A stretch of DNA of 64,000 bases from NCBI RefSeq assembly GCF_017549005.1, contig NZ_JAFYYT010000046.1, positions 1 through 64,000 on the forward strand, written 5' to 3'. The stretch is from Ruminococcus sp. GTDB lineage: Bacteria; Bacillota; Clostridia; Oscillospirales; Ruminococcaceae. Shown piece by piece: positions 27,284-35,520 of this stretch. A model generated the notes under the pieces. The model was not told the origin of the DNA. It saw nothing but the letters and a program-made list of their open reading frames with translations, and made no database searches. The position numbers were made by a program, and so were the translations under genes. Every line of letters begins with the position of its first letter. Within the stretch, counting starts at the first letter, position 1.

Positions 27284-28387
27284 TCAGTTCTTGAGCTGTA
27301 TGGGCATTACCAGGAATATGAAGCTTTCTCCCTCAAGAGGAAGTATCTCTATTACCTTCATTGCGCCGTTGAAGCGAACACGGACCTTATCTCCCTCTGC
27401 GGCTCTGAGAGCCTCGAGGATAAGCTTGTTATTGAAGCCGATAGTAACAGTTTCACCTGAAATATCGGCAGAAATAGCGTCGTTGATCTTACCTATGCCC
27501 GTCTTGCAGCTTATCTTCATAACGCCGTTTCCAACTTCGCAGCGGATAGGCGACTTGTTCTTGTCGTCGATAAGCAGCGAGCAGCGCTCGAGACAGGTGG
27601 AGAAATCTCTCTTGCTGATTATGACCTCTGTCTTGCAGCCGCTGGGTATACTTAACTTGTAATTGTGGAAAACGCCCTCGAGAAGTCTTGATATCACGAA
27701 AACATTTCCTATCTCGAAAATAATGTGGCGGTCATTGGTGCAGACAGTGCAGAGCTTATCGGTATCGTCCTTGATAAGGGTTGATACCTCGAGAAGAGCC
27801 TTTTTCGGTACCACGAAATGATACTTCTCGGTGCAGTCTGTCATTTCATTCCTGATCGCCAGTCTGAAGCCGTCAATGGCTACCATATTGAAGCTGCCGT
27901 CCTCGATATCGAAAAGCTCGCCTGTGAGTACGGGCTTGCTTTCATTGAGGGAAGCAGCATAGCTTGTCATATTTATCATTGATTTGAGAGTGCTCTGCTT
28001 TACAGAGAAGCTTCTTGCGGAATCCACCTTCGGAAGCTCGGGATATTCGCTTGCGGACATTGCAGGGAAGCTGCACTCCGTAGCGCTGCATGATATGCTG
28101 ATAACGAGGTTCTCGTCAACGTCGAAGGTGATCTCGTCTCCTGACATACGTCTTGTGAACTCGCTGAAAAGTCTTGCGCTTACAACAAATTCACCTTCAC
28201 CCTCTGTATTTGCATTGATAGAGGTGCGTATGCCCATTTCGAGATTATAAGCGGTGAGCTCTACACTTCCCTGTGATACACGTACCTTTATTCCTTCAAG
28301 AGCGGGTATGGTGGATTTCTGTGATACTGCTCTGGAGACATTTCCTATTGCCTCGCTGATCTCTGTTTTATCGCAAATGAATTTCAT
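27284..28387 (-). CDS. dnaN: DNA polymerase III beta sliding clamp
   Basis: The 367-residue protein shows the three-fold repeated clamp domains and starts MKFICDKTEISEAIGNVSRAVS. The C-terminus ends in the clamp motif EGESFIFLVMPIQLKN (usually LVMPMR). The clamp tethers the replicative polymerase. The start at 28387 was chosen on AGGAG upstream and the family N-terminus; nine upstream codons are not conserved. It is in the dnaA-dnaN order but 463 bases from dnaA, an unusually long gap that holds DnaA-like boxes. Confidence 0.98.
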   Translation of the reverse strand: MKFICDKTEISEAIGNVSRAVSQKSTIPALEGIKVRVSQGSVELTAYNLEMGIRTSINANTEGEGEFVVSARLFSEFTRRMSGDEITFDVDENLVISISCSATECSFPAMSASEYPELPKVDSARSFSVKQSTLKSMINMTSYAASLNESKPVLTGELFDIEDGSFNMVAIDGFRLAIRNEMTDCTEKYHFVVPKKALLEVSTLIKDDTDKLCTVCTNDRHIIFEIGNVFVISRLLEGVFHNYKLSIPSGCKTEVIISKRDFSTCLERCSLLIDDKNKSPIRCEVGNGVMKISCKTGIGKINDAISADISGETVTIGFNNKLILEALRAAEGDKVRVRFNGAMKVIEILPLEGESFIFLVMPIQLKN

Positions 28388-28849
28388 TGTATGTGACTCC
28401 TTTGAGCTTAACATGAAAAGATAAGCTAAGATAAGAATAATTATATTGTTGTTGTTATTGGAGCGGTGGAAAAGTTAGGACAGGCTTTATTTGAAGATAT
28501 ACGCCGCATAACTCGTCCACAGTCAGCTGTTGTGAAATTTTTGAAATTGTGAAATAAGGGAGCTTGGGAAGAATTTTGTGTTTAAATGGTTTATCAGTGT
28601 TGAGTTGAAATGGAAAAAAAGTTGAGAAAAAAGTGGAAAGGGATATTTTGTAATTCTTTTTGATGTTTTATTTCACAAAGCTGTTAAGTGTTGAAAATTT
28701 ATGATGTTGAAATCAGTTCCTGACTTTCATGCAGGGGCGGTCTGATATCAAACAATTACAGGACAAAATCTTATTGGCAGTGCCAACACAGTTTTAAACA
28801 TTGTGTTGAAAACTGTGTTTAAAGATCAGGTTTCAACATTATAAACAGT
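28388..28849 (-). promoter_or_regulatory. dnaA-dnaN intergenic region with divergent DnaA-like boxes
   Basis: This AT-rich 462-base gap has no gene. It has TGTTGAAA-type 8-mers at 28688-28695, 28704-28711 and 28804-28811, and the inverted form TTTCAACA at 28830-28837. GGTGGAAAA and AGTGGAAAG also occur. No perfect TTATCCACA is present. It may form half of a bipartite origin, as in Bacillus. Confidence 0.5.
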
Positions 28850-30220
28850 TCAAACCTTGCTCTTGTCCTTGATGTTCTTGATGATGTCGTTTACGAGGTT
28901 TTTGAGGTTGTTGTCCTTTTCCATTGACTCTGTAACGCTTGTGACAGAGTAAACGATAGTGGAGTGGTCTCTGCCGCCGAACTCTGTACCGATCGAAGCA
29001 AGAGGCATCTGTGTGATCTCTCTTACCACGTAGATAGCTACCTTACGGGCTGTGGATATCTGCGCGGAGCGCTTGCTGGAGCGCAGATCGTCGGGAGATA
29101 CGCCGTATACTGTTGATACCTCCGAGATGATCTTCTCAACTGTTATCGGGATAGGCTGCTCGTCTGTGAGGACGTCGCGTATAACGCTCTGAGCCATTGA
29201 TATGGTTATGGGACTTCCTGCGAAGTGGTTGAGAGCCTTTAAGCGTACAACTGCGCCCTCAAGCTGTCTGATGTTGGATTTCAGGCGGTTAGCCATGAAT
29301 TCTGCGACTTCGCTGGGCATTTTGAGCTCCAGGAGCTCGGATTTTCTGTTTATGATAGCAAGTCTTGTCTCGTAGTCCGGAGCTGAGATATCAGCTATGA
29401 GACCGCCCTCGAAACGTGTTCTCAGACGCTCTTCAAGGGTGAGCAGCTCCTTTGGCGGCTTATCGGAGGTGATAACTATCTGCTTGCCCTCCTGGTGGAG
29501 TTTGTAGAAGGTGTGGAAGAACTCCTCCTGCATACGTTCTCTGCCAGAGAAGAACTGGATATCGTCGATGAGGAGTATATCCGCATTCCTGTACTTGTCG
29601 TGGAAATCGGATATGGAGCTCTTGTTGAGAGCGCTTACCAGGTCGCTGCCGAAGGTCTCGCTGGTAACGTAAACGATATTGAAATCAGGATGATTCTTTC
29701 TTACCTCGTTTGCAATAGCAGTGATGAGGTGAGTTTTACCCATTCCCGACGGTCCGTAGATGAAAAGCGGATTATAATCGGGAACTGCCTTTGAGCCGCA
29801 GTTTTTAGCCACGGACTTGCTGCAGGCAAGTGCAAACTCGTTTGATCTTCCCTCGATGAAGGTGTCAAATGTGTAATCGTAATTTGCGAATTTATAGGAC
29901 TGCTCGAACTCGGCGTGCTTCTGTTCGAGTTCTGCGTCTGTGGGCACCTTGATCTTTTCGGGTTCGTCAGACTGGACGTTTATAACGATATTGACGTTAA
30001 GTCCGAGGACGTTGAAGAAGGCGTCCTTTAATATCTCGTTATATGTAGTCATTACGATATTTTTCTGAAAGTCTGTCTGTACGCTGAAAATAGCTTCCGA
30101 TCCGTTGAAATTGACAGGAACGAGCGGATCAATCCATGTTTTGATTCCTATTTCGGGTATTTTTCCGTTTTCGAGACAGTAGCTCTTTACTGTTTCAAAA
30201 ACCTCGTCAAATGAATTCAT
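28850..30220 (-). CDS. dnaA: chromosomal replication initiator DnaA
   Basis: The 456-residue protein has domain I (1-85), a short linker and the AAA+ domain. Walker A is YGPSGMGKTHLITAIAN and Walker B is ILLIDDIQFFSGRERMQEEFFHTF. The domain IV DNA-binding signature is GTEFGGRDHSTIVYSV. It starts MNSFDEVFETVKSYCLENGKIPEIGIKTWIDPL. It binds DnaA boxes and opens the origin. The promoter is at 30293-30321 and a TGTTGAAAT box overlaps the -35, consistent with autoregulation. AGGTT precedes the start at 5-7 bases. Confidence 0.99.
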   Translation of the reverse strand: MNSFDEVFETVKSYCLENGKIPEIGIKTWIDPLVPVNFNGSEAIFSVQTDFQKNIVMTTYNEILKDAFFNVLGLNVNIVINVQSDEPEKIKVPTDAELEQKHAEFEQSYKFANYDYTFDTFIEGRSNEFALACSKSVAKNCGSKAVPDYNPLFIYGPSGMGKTHLITAIANEVRKNHPDFNIVYVTSETFGSDLVSALNKSSISDFHDKYRNADILLIDDIQFFSGRERMQEEFFHTFYKLHQEGKQIVITSDKPPKELLTLEERLRTRFEGGLIADISAPDYETRLAIINRKSELLELKMPSEVAEFMANRLKSNIRQLEGAVVRLKALNHFAGSPITISMAQSVIRDVLTDEQPIPITVEKIISEVSTVYGVSPDDLRSSKRSAQISTARKVAIYVVREITQMPLASIGTEFGGRDHSTIVYSVTSVTESMEKDNNLKNLVNDIIKNIKDKSKV

Positions 30221-30292
30221 AAAAACCTCCGAATGATTGTAAGTTTTGATGGAGAAAAAATACGATACTCTCCTATATTAATATATAAATCC

Positions 30293-30321
30293 ATTATACC
30301 ATAAACAGTGTTGAAATGCAA
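30293..30321 (-). promoter_or_regulatory. dnaA promoter
   Basis: On the minus strand TTGCAT (30316-30321), 17-base spacer, TATAAT (30293-30298). The DnaA-like box at 30308-30316 overlaps it. Confidence 0.75.
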
Positions 30322-30621
30322 GCAAAAATCACTGTCAAGTATTTAAAAAATGAATGGTTTTTTAACACGTAAATTGACATATTGTTGAAAACTGTGTTGA
30401 ATCAACAGAAAATTTATTTTTTTGAGCCCTATTTTCAGCCTGTGAAAAAGTTGAATGATGACTGTGAAATAGTCTTTAAAACTTTTTGCAGCACATATGT
30501 GATATTTTTTGCCCGAAAATAAAAATCAGACAATGTGTTGAAATTTCAAGGTTTAATATTCAAGATATATTGGTAAAAAAACTGAAAATGATATCAGGCG
30601 CAAAAAAATTTCCCGAATTGC

Positions 30622-30650
30622 TTGACACAGAAGCTTTTTTAATATATAAT
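30622..30650 (+). promoter_or_regulatory. rpmH promoter, full consensus
   Basis: TTGACA (30622-30627), 17-base spacer, TATAAT (30645-30650). It matches the vegetative consensus at all 12 bases. Confidence 0.9.
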
Positions 30651-30757
30651 GATTTAGTGTAATGCAGGGCGAGTTGTCTCTGTACGCAAAAAAAGATAAT
30701 CAGAGCTGTTGTTTGAACGGCTCTTGTATATGATCCGAAGAGAGGAGGACACTGAAT

Positions 30758-30892
30758 ATGAAAAGAACATATCAGCCTAAGAAGCTCCACAGAAAGAAGG
30801 AGCACGGTTTCATGAAGAGAATGGCTACCAAGAATGGCAGAAAGGTTTTAGCTCGTAGAAGATCTAAGGGCAGAGCAAGATTAACTCACTGA
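30758..30892 (+). CDS. rpmH: 50S ribosomal protein L34
   Basis: The 44-residue basic protein reads [18 protein letters not shown] and ends [12 protein letters not shown], the L34 signature. GAGGAGG lies 8-14 bases upstream. It opens the rightward origin cluster and has a full-consensus promoter. A stem-loop with a T-run follows at 30901-30931, which may lower read-through into rnpA. Confidence 0.99.
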   Translation: MKRTYQPKKLHRKKEHGFMKRMATKNGRKVLARRRSKGRARLTH

Positions 30893-30900
30893 CGAGGCTG

Positions 30901-30931
30901 ACCACAAAATATAAATTTTGTGGTCTTTTTT
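30901..30931 (+). terminator. stem-loop with T-run between rpmH and rnpA
   Basis: Stem ACCACAAAAT/ATTTTGTGGT with loop ATAA, then C and TTTTTT. Since rnpA has no other clear promoter, it probably works as a partial terminator that sets the rpmH to rnpA ratio. Confidence 0.75.
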
Positions 30932-30958
30932 GTTAGGACGCTGTATGCAGGTGCAAAT

Positions 30959-31327
30959 ATGCTTTATACGGAAATATTGAACGATAACAAGGACTTTCTC
31001 GCCCTTTACAAGAAGGGCAGATACGTTGCCTCGAAATATTCGGTGATTTATGTCAGACCTAACGGCAGACCTTTCAACCGCCTCGGTATTACCGCAGGGA
31101 AAAAAGTGGGAAATGCCGTCTGCCGCAACCGCGCCAAAAGACTTATCCGCCTCGCCTATCGCAATTCTGAGGTAAATATGCCCGTGGGCATGGATATAGT
31201 CATAGTGGCAAGAGCTGCCATATGCAGCATAAAATCAGACGAATACTGCGGCTATATCGAAAAATACGGTCTTAATGACATAAATAAGATGTTCAGAAGC
31301 TTTGATGTCAAGAATAAACGTATATGA
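30959..31327 (+). CDS. rnpA: ribonuclease P protein component
   Basis: The 122-residue protein has the RNase P motif [20 protein letters not shown] (the RNR signature) after the aromatic-rich N-terminal part. It helps the RNase P RNA mature tRNA 5-prime ends. The start at 30959 follows a weak AGGTG; a longer frame from 30920 overlaps the terminator T-run and is unlikely. It overlaps yidD by four bases. Confidence 0.96.
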   Translation: MLYTEILNDNKDFLALYKKGRYVASKYSVIYVRPNGRPFNRLGITAGKKVGNAVCRNRAKRLIRLAYRNSEVNMPVGMDIVIVARAAICSIKSDEYCGYIEKYGLNDINKMFRSFDVKNKRI

Positions 31328-31605
31328 AATATATTGTTCTGGGGATCATTAAATTCTATCGGAAATTCATTTCTCCGCTTTTTCCCCCTAAATGCAAATA
31401 TTATCCCACCTGCAGCACCTACGCTCTGAAAGCTGTTGAGCGCTTCGGCGCTGTGAGAGGTTCGGCTCTTGCCGTGTGGAGGATACTCCGCTGCAATCCA
31501 TGGTCAATGGGCGGCATAGACTACGTTCCCGAAAAATTCACTTTCAGGGTGAAAAAGTACGACTTCATCGATCCCGATTACGGCGATGATGATAATAAGA
31601 TTTAA
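31324..31605 (+). CDS. yidD: membrane protein insertion efficiency factor YidD
   Basis: The 93-residue protein shows the YidD pattern [61 protein letters not shown] with three conserved cysteines. It attaches peripherally to the membrane and assists YidC. It lies between rnpA and yidC, the conserved order. Start overlaps the rnpA stop (ATGA). The acidic tail after residue 80 is variable in the family. Confidence 0.97.
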   Translation: MKYIVLGIIKFYRKFISPLFPPKCKYYPTCSTYALKAVERFGAVRGSALAVWRILRCNPWSMGGIDYVPEKFTFRVKKYDFIDPDYGDDDNKI

Positions 31606-31617
31606 GAGGGATGAATA

Positions 31618-32763
31618 TTGAACGCACTTTATGATATTATCGGTGTGCCTTTCGGCTATCTGATGAGACTTATTTACTCGTTATGCAATAACTATGCCGT
31701 GGCAATCATACTGTTTACGGTAGTTACGAGAATACTGCTCTTCCCCGTCAACTATAAGACACAGAAGGGCGCTGCAAGAATGCAGCTTTTAAACCCAAAG
31801 CTTGAAAAGCTCAGAAAAAGCTTCGCAAACAATCCTCAGAGACTTCAGGAGGAACAACAGAAGCTTTATCAGCAGGAAGGCGTAAACCCTATGGGTTCAT
31901 GTCTCCCCGCATTTATACAGATGTTCCTGCTTTTTGGCGTTATCGACGTTATCTACAAGCCGATAACCCATATCCTTAACATATCCAAGAACGTTATCGA
32001 AAGCGCTGTCGATATTGCAAAAGGTATCACAGGCGATAAGAACCTCACAATGTCAAACCTCAGATGTGAGCTCATGACTATGGAAAATCTCAGGGACAAC
32101 GGGGAAAAGTACGCTTCCCTGGGAGAGAATTTCTTATCAAAGGTAAGCGAATTCGGCGAGAAGTTCACACTTTTCGGTGCAAATCTCGGAAAAACCCCTA
32201 CTTTCAGTCCGGAGAGCGGTTGGACAAAGGAAGCGATAATACTCGTTATGATCCCTTTCCTTGCAGGTCTTTCACAGCTTCTCGTATCTGTTTACGGTCA
32301 GATACATCAGAAGAAAACAAATCCTGTTACACAGCCCGGCGGCGGATGCATGACAGTTATGATATATGTACTTCCGCTCCTTTCGATATGGTTTGCATTC
32401 CAGGTGCCCGCAGGTATCGGTTTCTACTGGATATGGTCATCAGTATTTTCATTCATTATAACCTTTGCGCTTAACTGCTACTTTACTCCCGAGCGCGTTA
32501 AGGTGATAAATGAGCAGGAAAAAGAAAAAGCAAGAATTTATGCAGAAAAACATCCGAATAAGAAGACTTTCATGCAGAAGATGCTTGAACAGCAGGCTGC
32601 TCTCGAAGAACAGCAGAAGGGCAGTTCTTCTTCTGGCAAGTCAAGCGGCGTTTCACGTTCAGAACAGAACAAGGCTAACCGCGACAAGCTCAAGGAAGCA
32701 AGAAGACGTATGGCTGAAAAGTATGGAGATTCTTACGAAGATGATAATGATGAAGAGGACTGA
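31618..32763 (+). CDS. yidC: membrane insertase YidC/SpoIIIJ
   Basis: The 381-residue protein is of the short Gram-positive type, without a large extracellular P1 domain. It has a short N-terminal segment, then membrane segments near 25-45, 95-115, 215-235, 250-270 and 275-295 around the conserved groove, starting VVTRILLFPVNYKTQKGAARMQ. An insert of about 80 residues at 118-205 is longer than in Bacillus. The charged tail contains Gln/Lys/Ser-rich residues. I chose the TTG at 31618 because GAGGG lies 8 bases upstream. No lipobox is seen. In Bacillus a paralogue is needed for sporulation. Confidence 0.95.
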   Translation: MNALYDIIGVPFGYLMRLIYSLCNNYAVAIILFTVVTRILLFPVNYKTQKGAARMQLLNPKLEKLRKSFANNPQRLQEEQQKLYQQEGVNPMGSCLPAFIQMFLLFGVIDVIYKPITHILNISKNVIESAVDIAKGITGDKNLTMSNLRCELMTMENLRDNGEKYASLGENFLSKVSEFGEKFTLFGANLGKTPTFSPESGWTKEAIILVMIPFLAGLSQLLVSVYGQIHQKKTNPVTQPGGGCMTVMIYVLPLLSIWFAFQVPAGIGFYWIWSSVFSFIITFALNCYFTPERVKVINEQEKEKARIYAEKHPNKKTFMQKMLEQQAALEEQQKGSSSSGKSSGVSRSEQNKANRDKLKEARRRMAEKYGDSYEDDNDEED

Positions 32764-32784
32764 GTCCTCAGGGAGGTATAAAGT

Positions 32785-33888
32785 ATGACAGAAATTTTCA
32801 CAGCACGATCCGTTGAAGAGGCTAAGGAAATGGCCGCTGAGAAATTCGGAAAAAAGATCAGTGAGATCAGATTTGAAATTCTTGACGAAGGCAAAAAGGG
32901 TCTTTTCGGAATTGGTTCAAAAGAAGCAAAAGTCAAGGCAACTGTTGCAGACAGTGCTCCTGTACAGGAAACAGCTCCCAAGGCTGCTCCCGAAGCTCCT
33001 AAGACTACAACAGCTCCTGAAAAGAAGGCTGAGCCTGTAACAAAGACAGTTGCAGCTGAAAAGTCCGTTGTAACAACAGAAACAAAGGCTGCAGAGAAAG
33101 CATCTGAGCCTGTAAAGGCAGAAAAAACCGAGAAAAATGCTGCCGGCGAAGCTGAAAATGCTCCCGAGGCTCTTGATGAAGAGGCATATTCACTTGACAA
33201 CTTCACTCTTATCGAGGACGAAGCTCTTATCAATCCTAAGGTAAAGCTCGCTATGGATTATATCACAAGCATACTCAGAGCTATGGACGTTGACGTTGAA
33301 TTCAAGGTTTATCAGAACGAGACAGGCGCTGTTATCAATCTCGAAAGCGATAATAACGGTACTATCATCGGCAGACGCGGTGAGACTCTCGATTCTATCC
33401 AGTATCTCTGTTCTATCATTGCAAATAAGGGCGATAAGGATTATTACAGGATCACTATCGACTGCCTCGGCTACAGGAACAAGAGAAAGGATACTCTTGA
33501 GCAGCTCGCTGCAAAGGTTGCAAAGTCCGTTCTCAGAACAGGCCGTTCACAGCCACTCGAGCCTATGAATCCTTATGAGAGAAGAGTTATCCACTCTGCT
33601 ATCTCAAATATCGAGGGAGTTTCTTCACGTTCAGTCGGCGAAGAGCCATACAGAAAGATAATCATTTCTTCAAATAACCCGAGAAGAGGCGGCGGCAGAC
33701 GCGATAACAGACGCGACGGCGGCAGAAGAAATGACAACAGAAGAAACGGCGGTCAGAGAAACCGCGACAGAGAGGTAAATATGGAGCGCAGAAGCGTTAA
33801 CCTCTCAACAAGCTTTGAAAAAGACTATAAGAGACCAAAGCCTGAGGACGAGATCCAGGGCGGTCTTTACGGAAAGATAGAGCTTTAA
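32785..33888 (+). CDS. jag: Jag/KhpB RNA-binding protein with RGG-type C-terminal tail
   Basis: The 367-residue protein has a Jag_N domain (1-52, MTEIFTARSVEEAKEMAAEKFG), a long Ala/Pro/Lys/Glu linker (about 53-135), a KH domain (about 150-225, GRRGETLDSIQYLCS) and an R3H domain (about 226-290). Then follows a basic tail (about 292-335) with repeated Arg-Gly-Gly and Asn/Asp residues, and a short acidic end. KhpB/EloR binds RNA and affects cell elongation with KhpA. The RGG-type tail is not part of the usual family and may add RNA binding. GGAGG precedes the ATG by 8 bases. Confidence 0.94.
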   Translation: MTEIFTARSVEEAKEMAAEKFGKKISEIRFEILDEGKKGLFGIGSKEAKVKATVADSAPVQETAPKAAPEAPKTTTAPEKKAEPVTKTVAAEKSVVTTETKAAEKASEPVKAEKTEKNAAGEAENAPEALDEEAYSLDNFTLIEDEALINPKVKLAMDYITSILRAMDVDVEFKVYQNETGAVINLESDNNGTIIGRRGETLDSIQYLCSIIANKGDKDYYRITIDCLGYRNKRKDTLEQLAAKVAKSVLRTGRSQPLEPMNPYERRVIHSAISNIEGVSSRSVGEEPYRKIIISSNNPRRGGGRRDNRRDGGRRNDNRRNGGQRNRDREVNMERRSVNLSTSFEKDYKRPKPEDEIQGGLYGKIEL

Positions 33889-33947
33889 TCGAATATCTGA
33901 AACAACGGCTTTAAATGTTATATAAAATAAAGGCTTATGGGTATTTA

Positions 33948-34064
33948 TCGGGGAAAACCTTTCTGAGGAAAGGTTCTTCCCCGAACCCCTTTCCAAAGAC
34001 TTTTAATCCAAAGTTTTAGGAGAGGAGTTTGAGGAGAAACCCTTTTTAAAAAGAGGTCTCCTCA
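33948..34064 (+). repeat. composite palindromic repeat, copy B
   Basis: This is the short form of the element at 12232-12488. It has a hairpin at each end: CGGGGAA..TTCCCCG with inner ACCTTTC/GAAAGGT (33949-33983), and GAGGAGA..TCTCCTC (34031-34064). It lies in the jag-mnmE gap. Confidence 0.8.
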
Positions 34065-34125
34065 ATAAATATACACAAAACTTATTTATATACATATACG
34101 CCGTTGTTTTTTTAGGAGTGGTTTA

Positions 34126-35487
34126 ATGTCAACAATAGCTGCGATATCGACTCCGAATGCTATAGGCGGAATCGCTGTTATACGTATCTCAGGTGAGGGT
34201 GCGATAGAAGTTGCGGAGAAGATATTCTCACCTTTCGGCAGTAAAAAGGTCTCGGAAATGGAGGGCTATACCTGCGCTTACGGGATCGCTCATAACGGGA
34301 ACGAGCGCCTTGACGACTGTATTCTCACTGTGTTCCGGGCTCCTCACAGCTACACTGGCGAGGATATTGCGGAGCTTTCATGTCACGGCGGACTTTACGT
34401 TACAAGAAAGGTCCTCAGGGCGGCTCTTGCAAACGGAGCAGTCAATGCGGAAGCTGGCGAGTTCACAAAAAGGGCGTATCTTAACGGAAAACTTGACCTT
34501 ACACAGGCAGAAGCCGTTATGGATATAATTTCCGCTAAGGGCGAGCGTGAGCTGAAAATGGCGGAAAGTCTACGCGAGGGTGCAGCTTTCAAAAAGGCTA
34601 AGAAATGCTCGGACAAGCTGCTGAAAATTCTCGGCGACCTTGCTGCCTGGGCGGATTATCCCGAGGAGGATATCCCCGAGGTCCGTCCCGAGGTGCTGTC
34701 CGAGGAACTGAAAGGCGTTCGTGACGAGCTCAGGTCGCTTATCGCAAATTACGACAGCGGACGTATTCTTCGCGAGGGTGTGGCTACGGCGATAATCGGC
34801 CGCCCGAATGTGGGTAAGTCCACGCTGTTCAACTGTCTTAGCGGCTGTGAAAGAAGTATCGTTACGGAGATCGCAGGCACGACGAGAGATGTCATTGAGG
34901 AGTCGGTTCGTATCGGCGATATAACTCTCAGGCTTTCTGATACGGCGGGTATCCATGAGACCGATGATGTTATCGAGGGTATCGGCGTGGAAATGGCTGA
35001 AAAAATGATATCAAAGTCGGAGCTCGTAATTGCAGTTTTTGACGGAAGTTGTCCGCTCACCGAGGACGATTTATATTTAATTAATAAAATTAATAAAGAT
35101 AATACAGTCGCGGTCATCAATAAAAATGATGTTGAGCAGCTGCTGGACACTTCCCTTCTTGAACAGAAAATACAACATATAGTATATCTTTCAGCTAAAG
35201 AAAACACAGGTGTTGATGAACTTTACGATAAGATCCAGACCATTTTTAAACTTAATGAAGCTGATTTTGATACTGCAACAGCTGCAAATGAGCGACAGAA
35301 AAAGTGTATCGACAAGGCGCTTGAAGGTATTGAAAGTACTATTTTATCACTTGAAATCGGTGAAATGCTTGACGCTGTCAATATTCTCGTTGATGAGGCT
35401 GAGCAGTCGCTTCTCATGCTTACAGGCGAGAAAGTTACCGACGCTGTTGTTGATGAAGTTTTTTCACGTTTTTGTGTGGGAAAATAA
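34126..35487 (+). CDS. mnmE: tRNA modification GTPase MnmE
   Basis: The 453-residue protein has the N-terminal tetrahydrofolate-binding domain (STIAAISTPNAIGGIAVIRISG), a helical domain and the inserted G domain: G1 GRPNVGKST, G3 DTAG, G4 NKND. The C-terminal CVGK carries the conserved catalytic-site cysteine (usually CIGK). With MnmG it makes cmnm5U at the tRNA wobble position. Length is typical. It follows the palindromic repeat and ends at the parS site. Confidence 0.98.
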   Translation: MSTIAAISTPNAIGGIAVIRISGEGAIEVAEKIFSPFGSKKVSEMEGYTCAYGIAHNGNERLDDCILTVFRAPHSYTGEDIAELSCHGGLYVTRKVLRAALANGAVNAEAGEFTKRAYLNGKLDLTQAEAVMDIISAKGERELKMAESLREGAAFKKAKKCSDKLLKILGDLAAWADYPEEDIPEVRPEVLSEELKGVRDELRSLIANYDSGRILREGVATAIIGRPNVGKSTLFNCLSGCERSIVTEIAGTTRDVIEESVRIGDITLRLSDTAGIHETDDVIEGIGVEMAEKMISKSELVIAVFDGSCPLTEDDLYLINKINKDNTVAVINKNDVEQLLDTSLLEQKIQHIVYLSAKENTGVDELYDKIQTIFKLNEADFDTATAANERQKKCIDKALEGIESTILSLEIGEMLDAVNILVDEAEQSLLMLTGEKVTDAVVDEVFSRFCVGK

Positions 35488-35503
35488 TGTTTCATGTGAA
35501 ACA
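35488..35503. promoter_or_regulatory. parS site between mnmE and mnmG (one mismatch)
   Basis: TGTTTCATGTGAAACA; the consensus parS is TGTTTCACGTGAAACA. It starts at the base after the mnmE stop. Confidence 0.8.
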
Positions 35504-35520
35504 TTAAAGGAGGGATATTT

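Larger units (their letters stand above)
30221..30757. other. probable replication origin (oriC) between dnaA and rpmH
   Basis: All genes left of here to gyrA point left and all genes to the right as far as serS point right, which marks the origin. The 537-base gap is AT-rich. TGTTGAAA-type motifs lie at 30309-30316, 30384-30391 (with GTGTTGAAT at 30393-30401) and 30536-30543. Perfect TTATCCACA boxes are absent. The unwinding element could be the A/T-only runs at 30270-30300 or 30600-30650. The dnaA and rpmH promoters lie at its edges. Confidence 0.6.
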
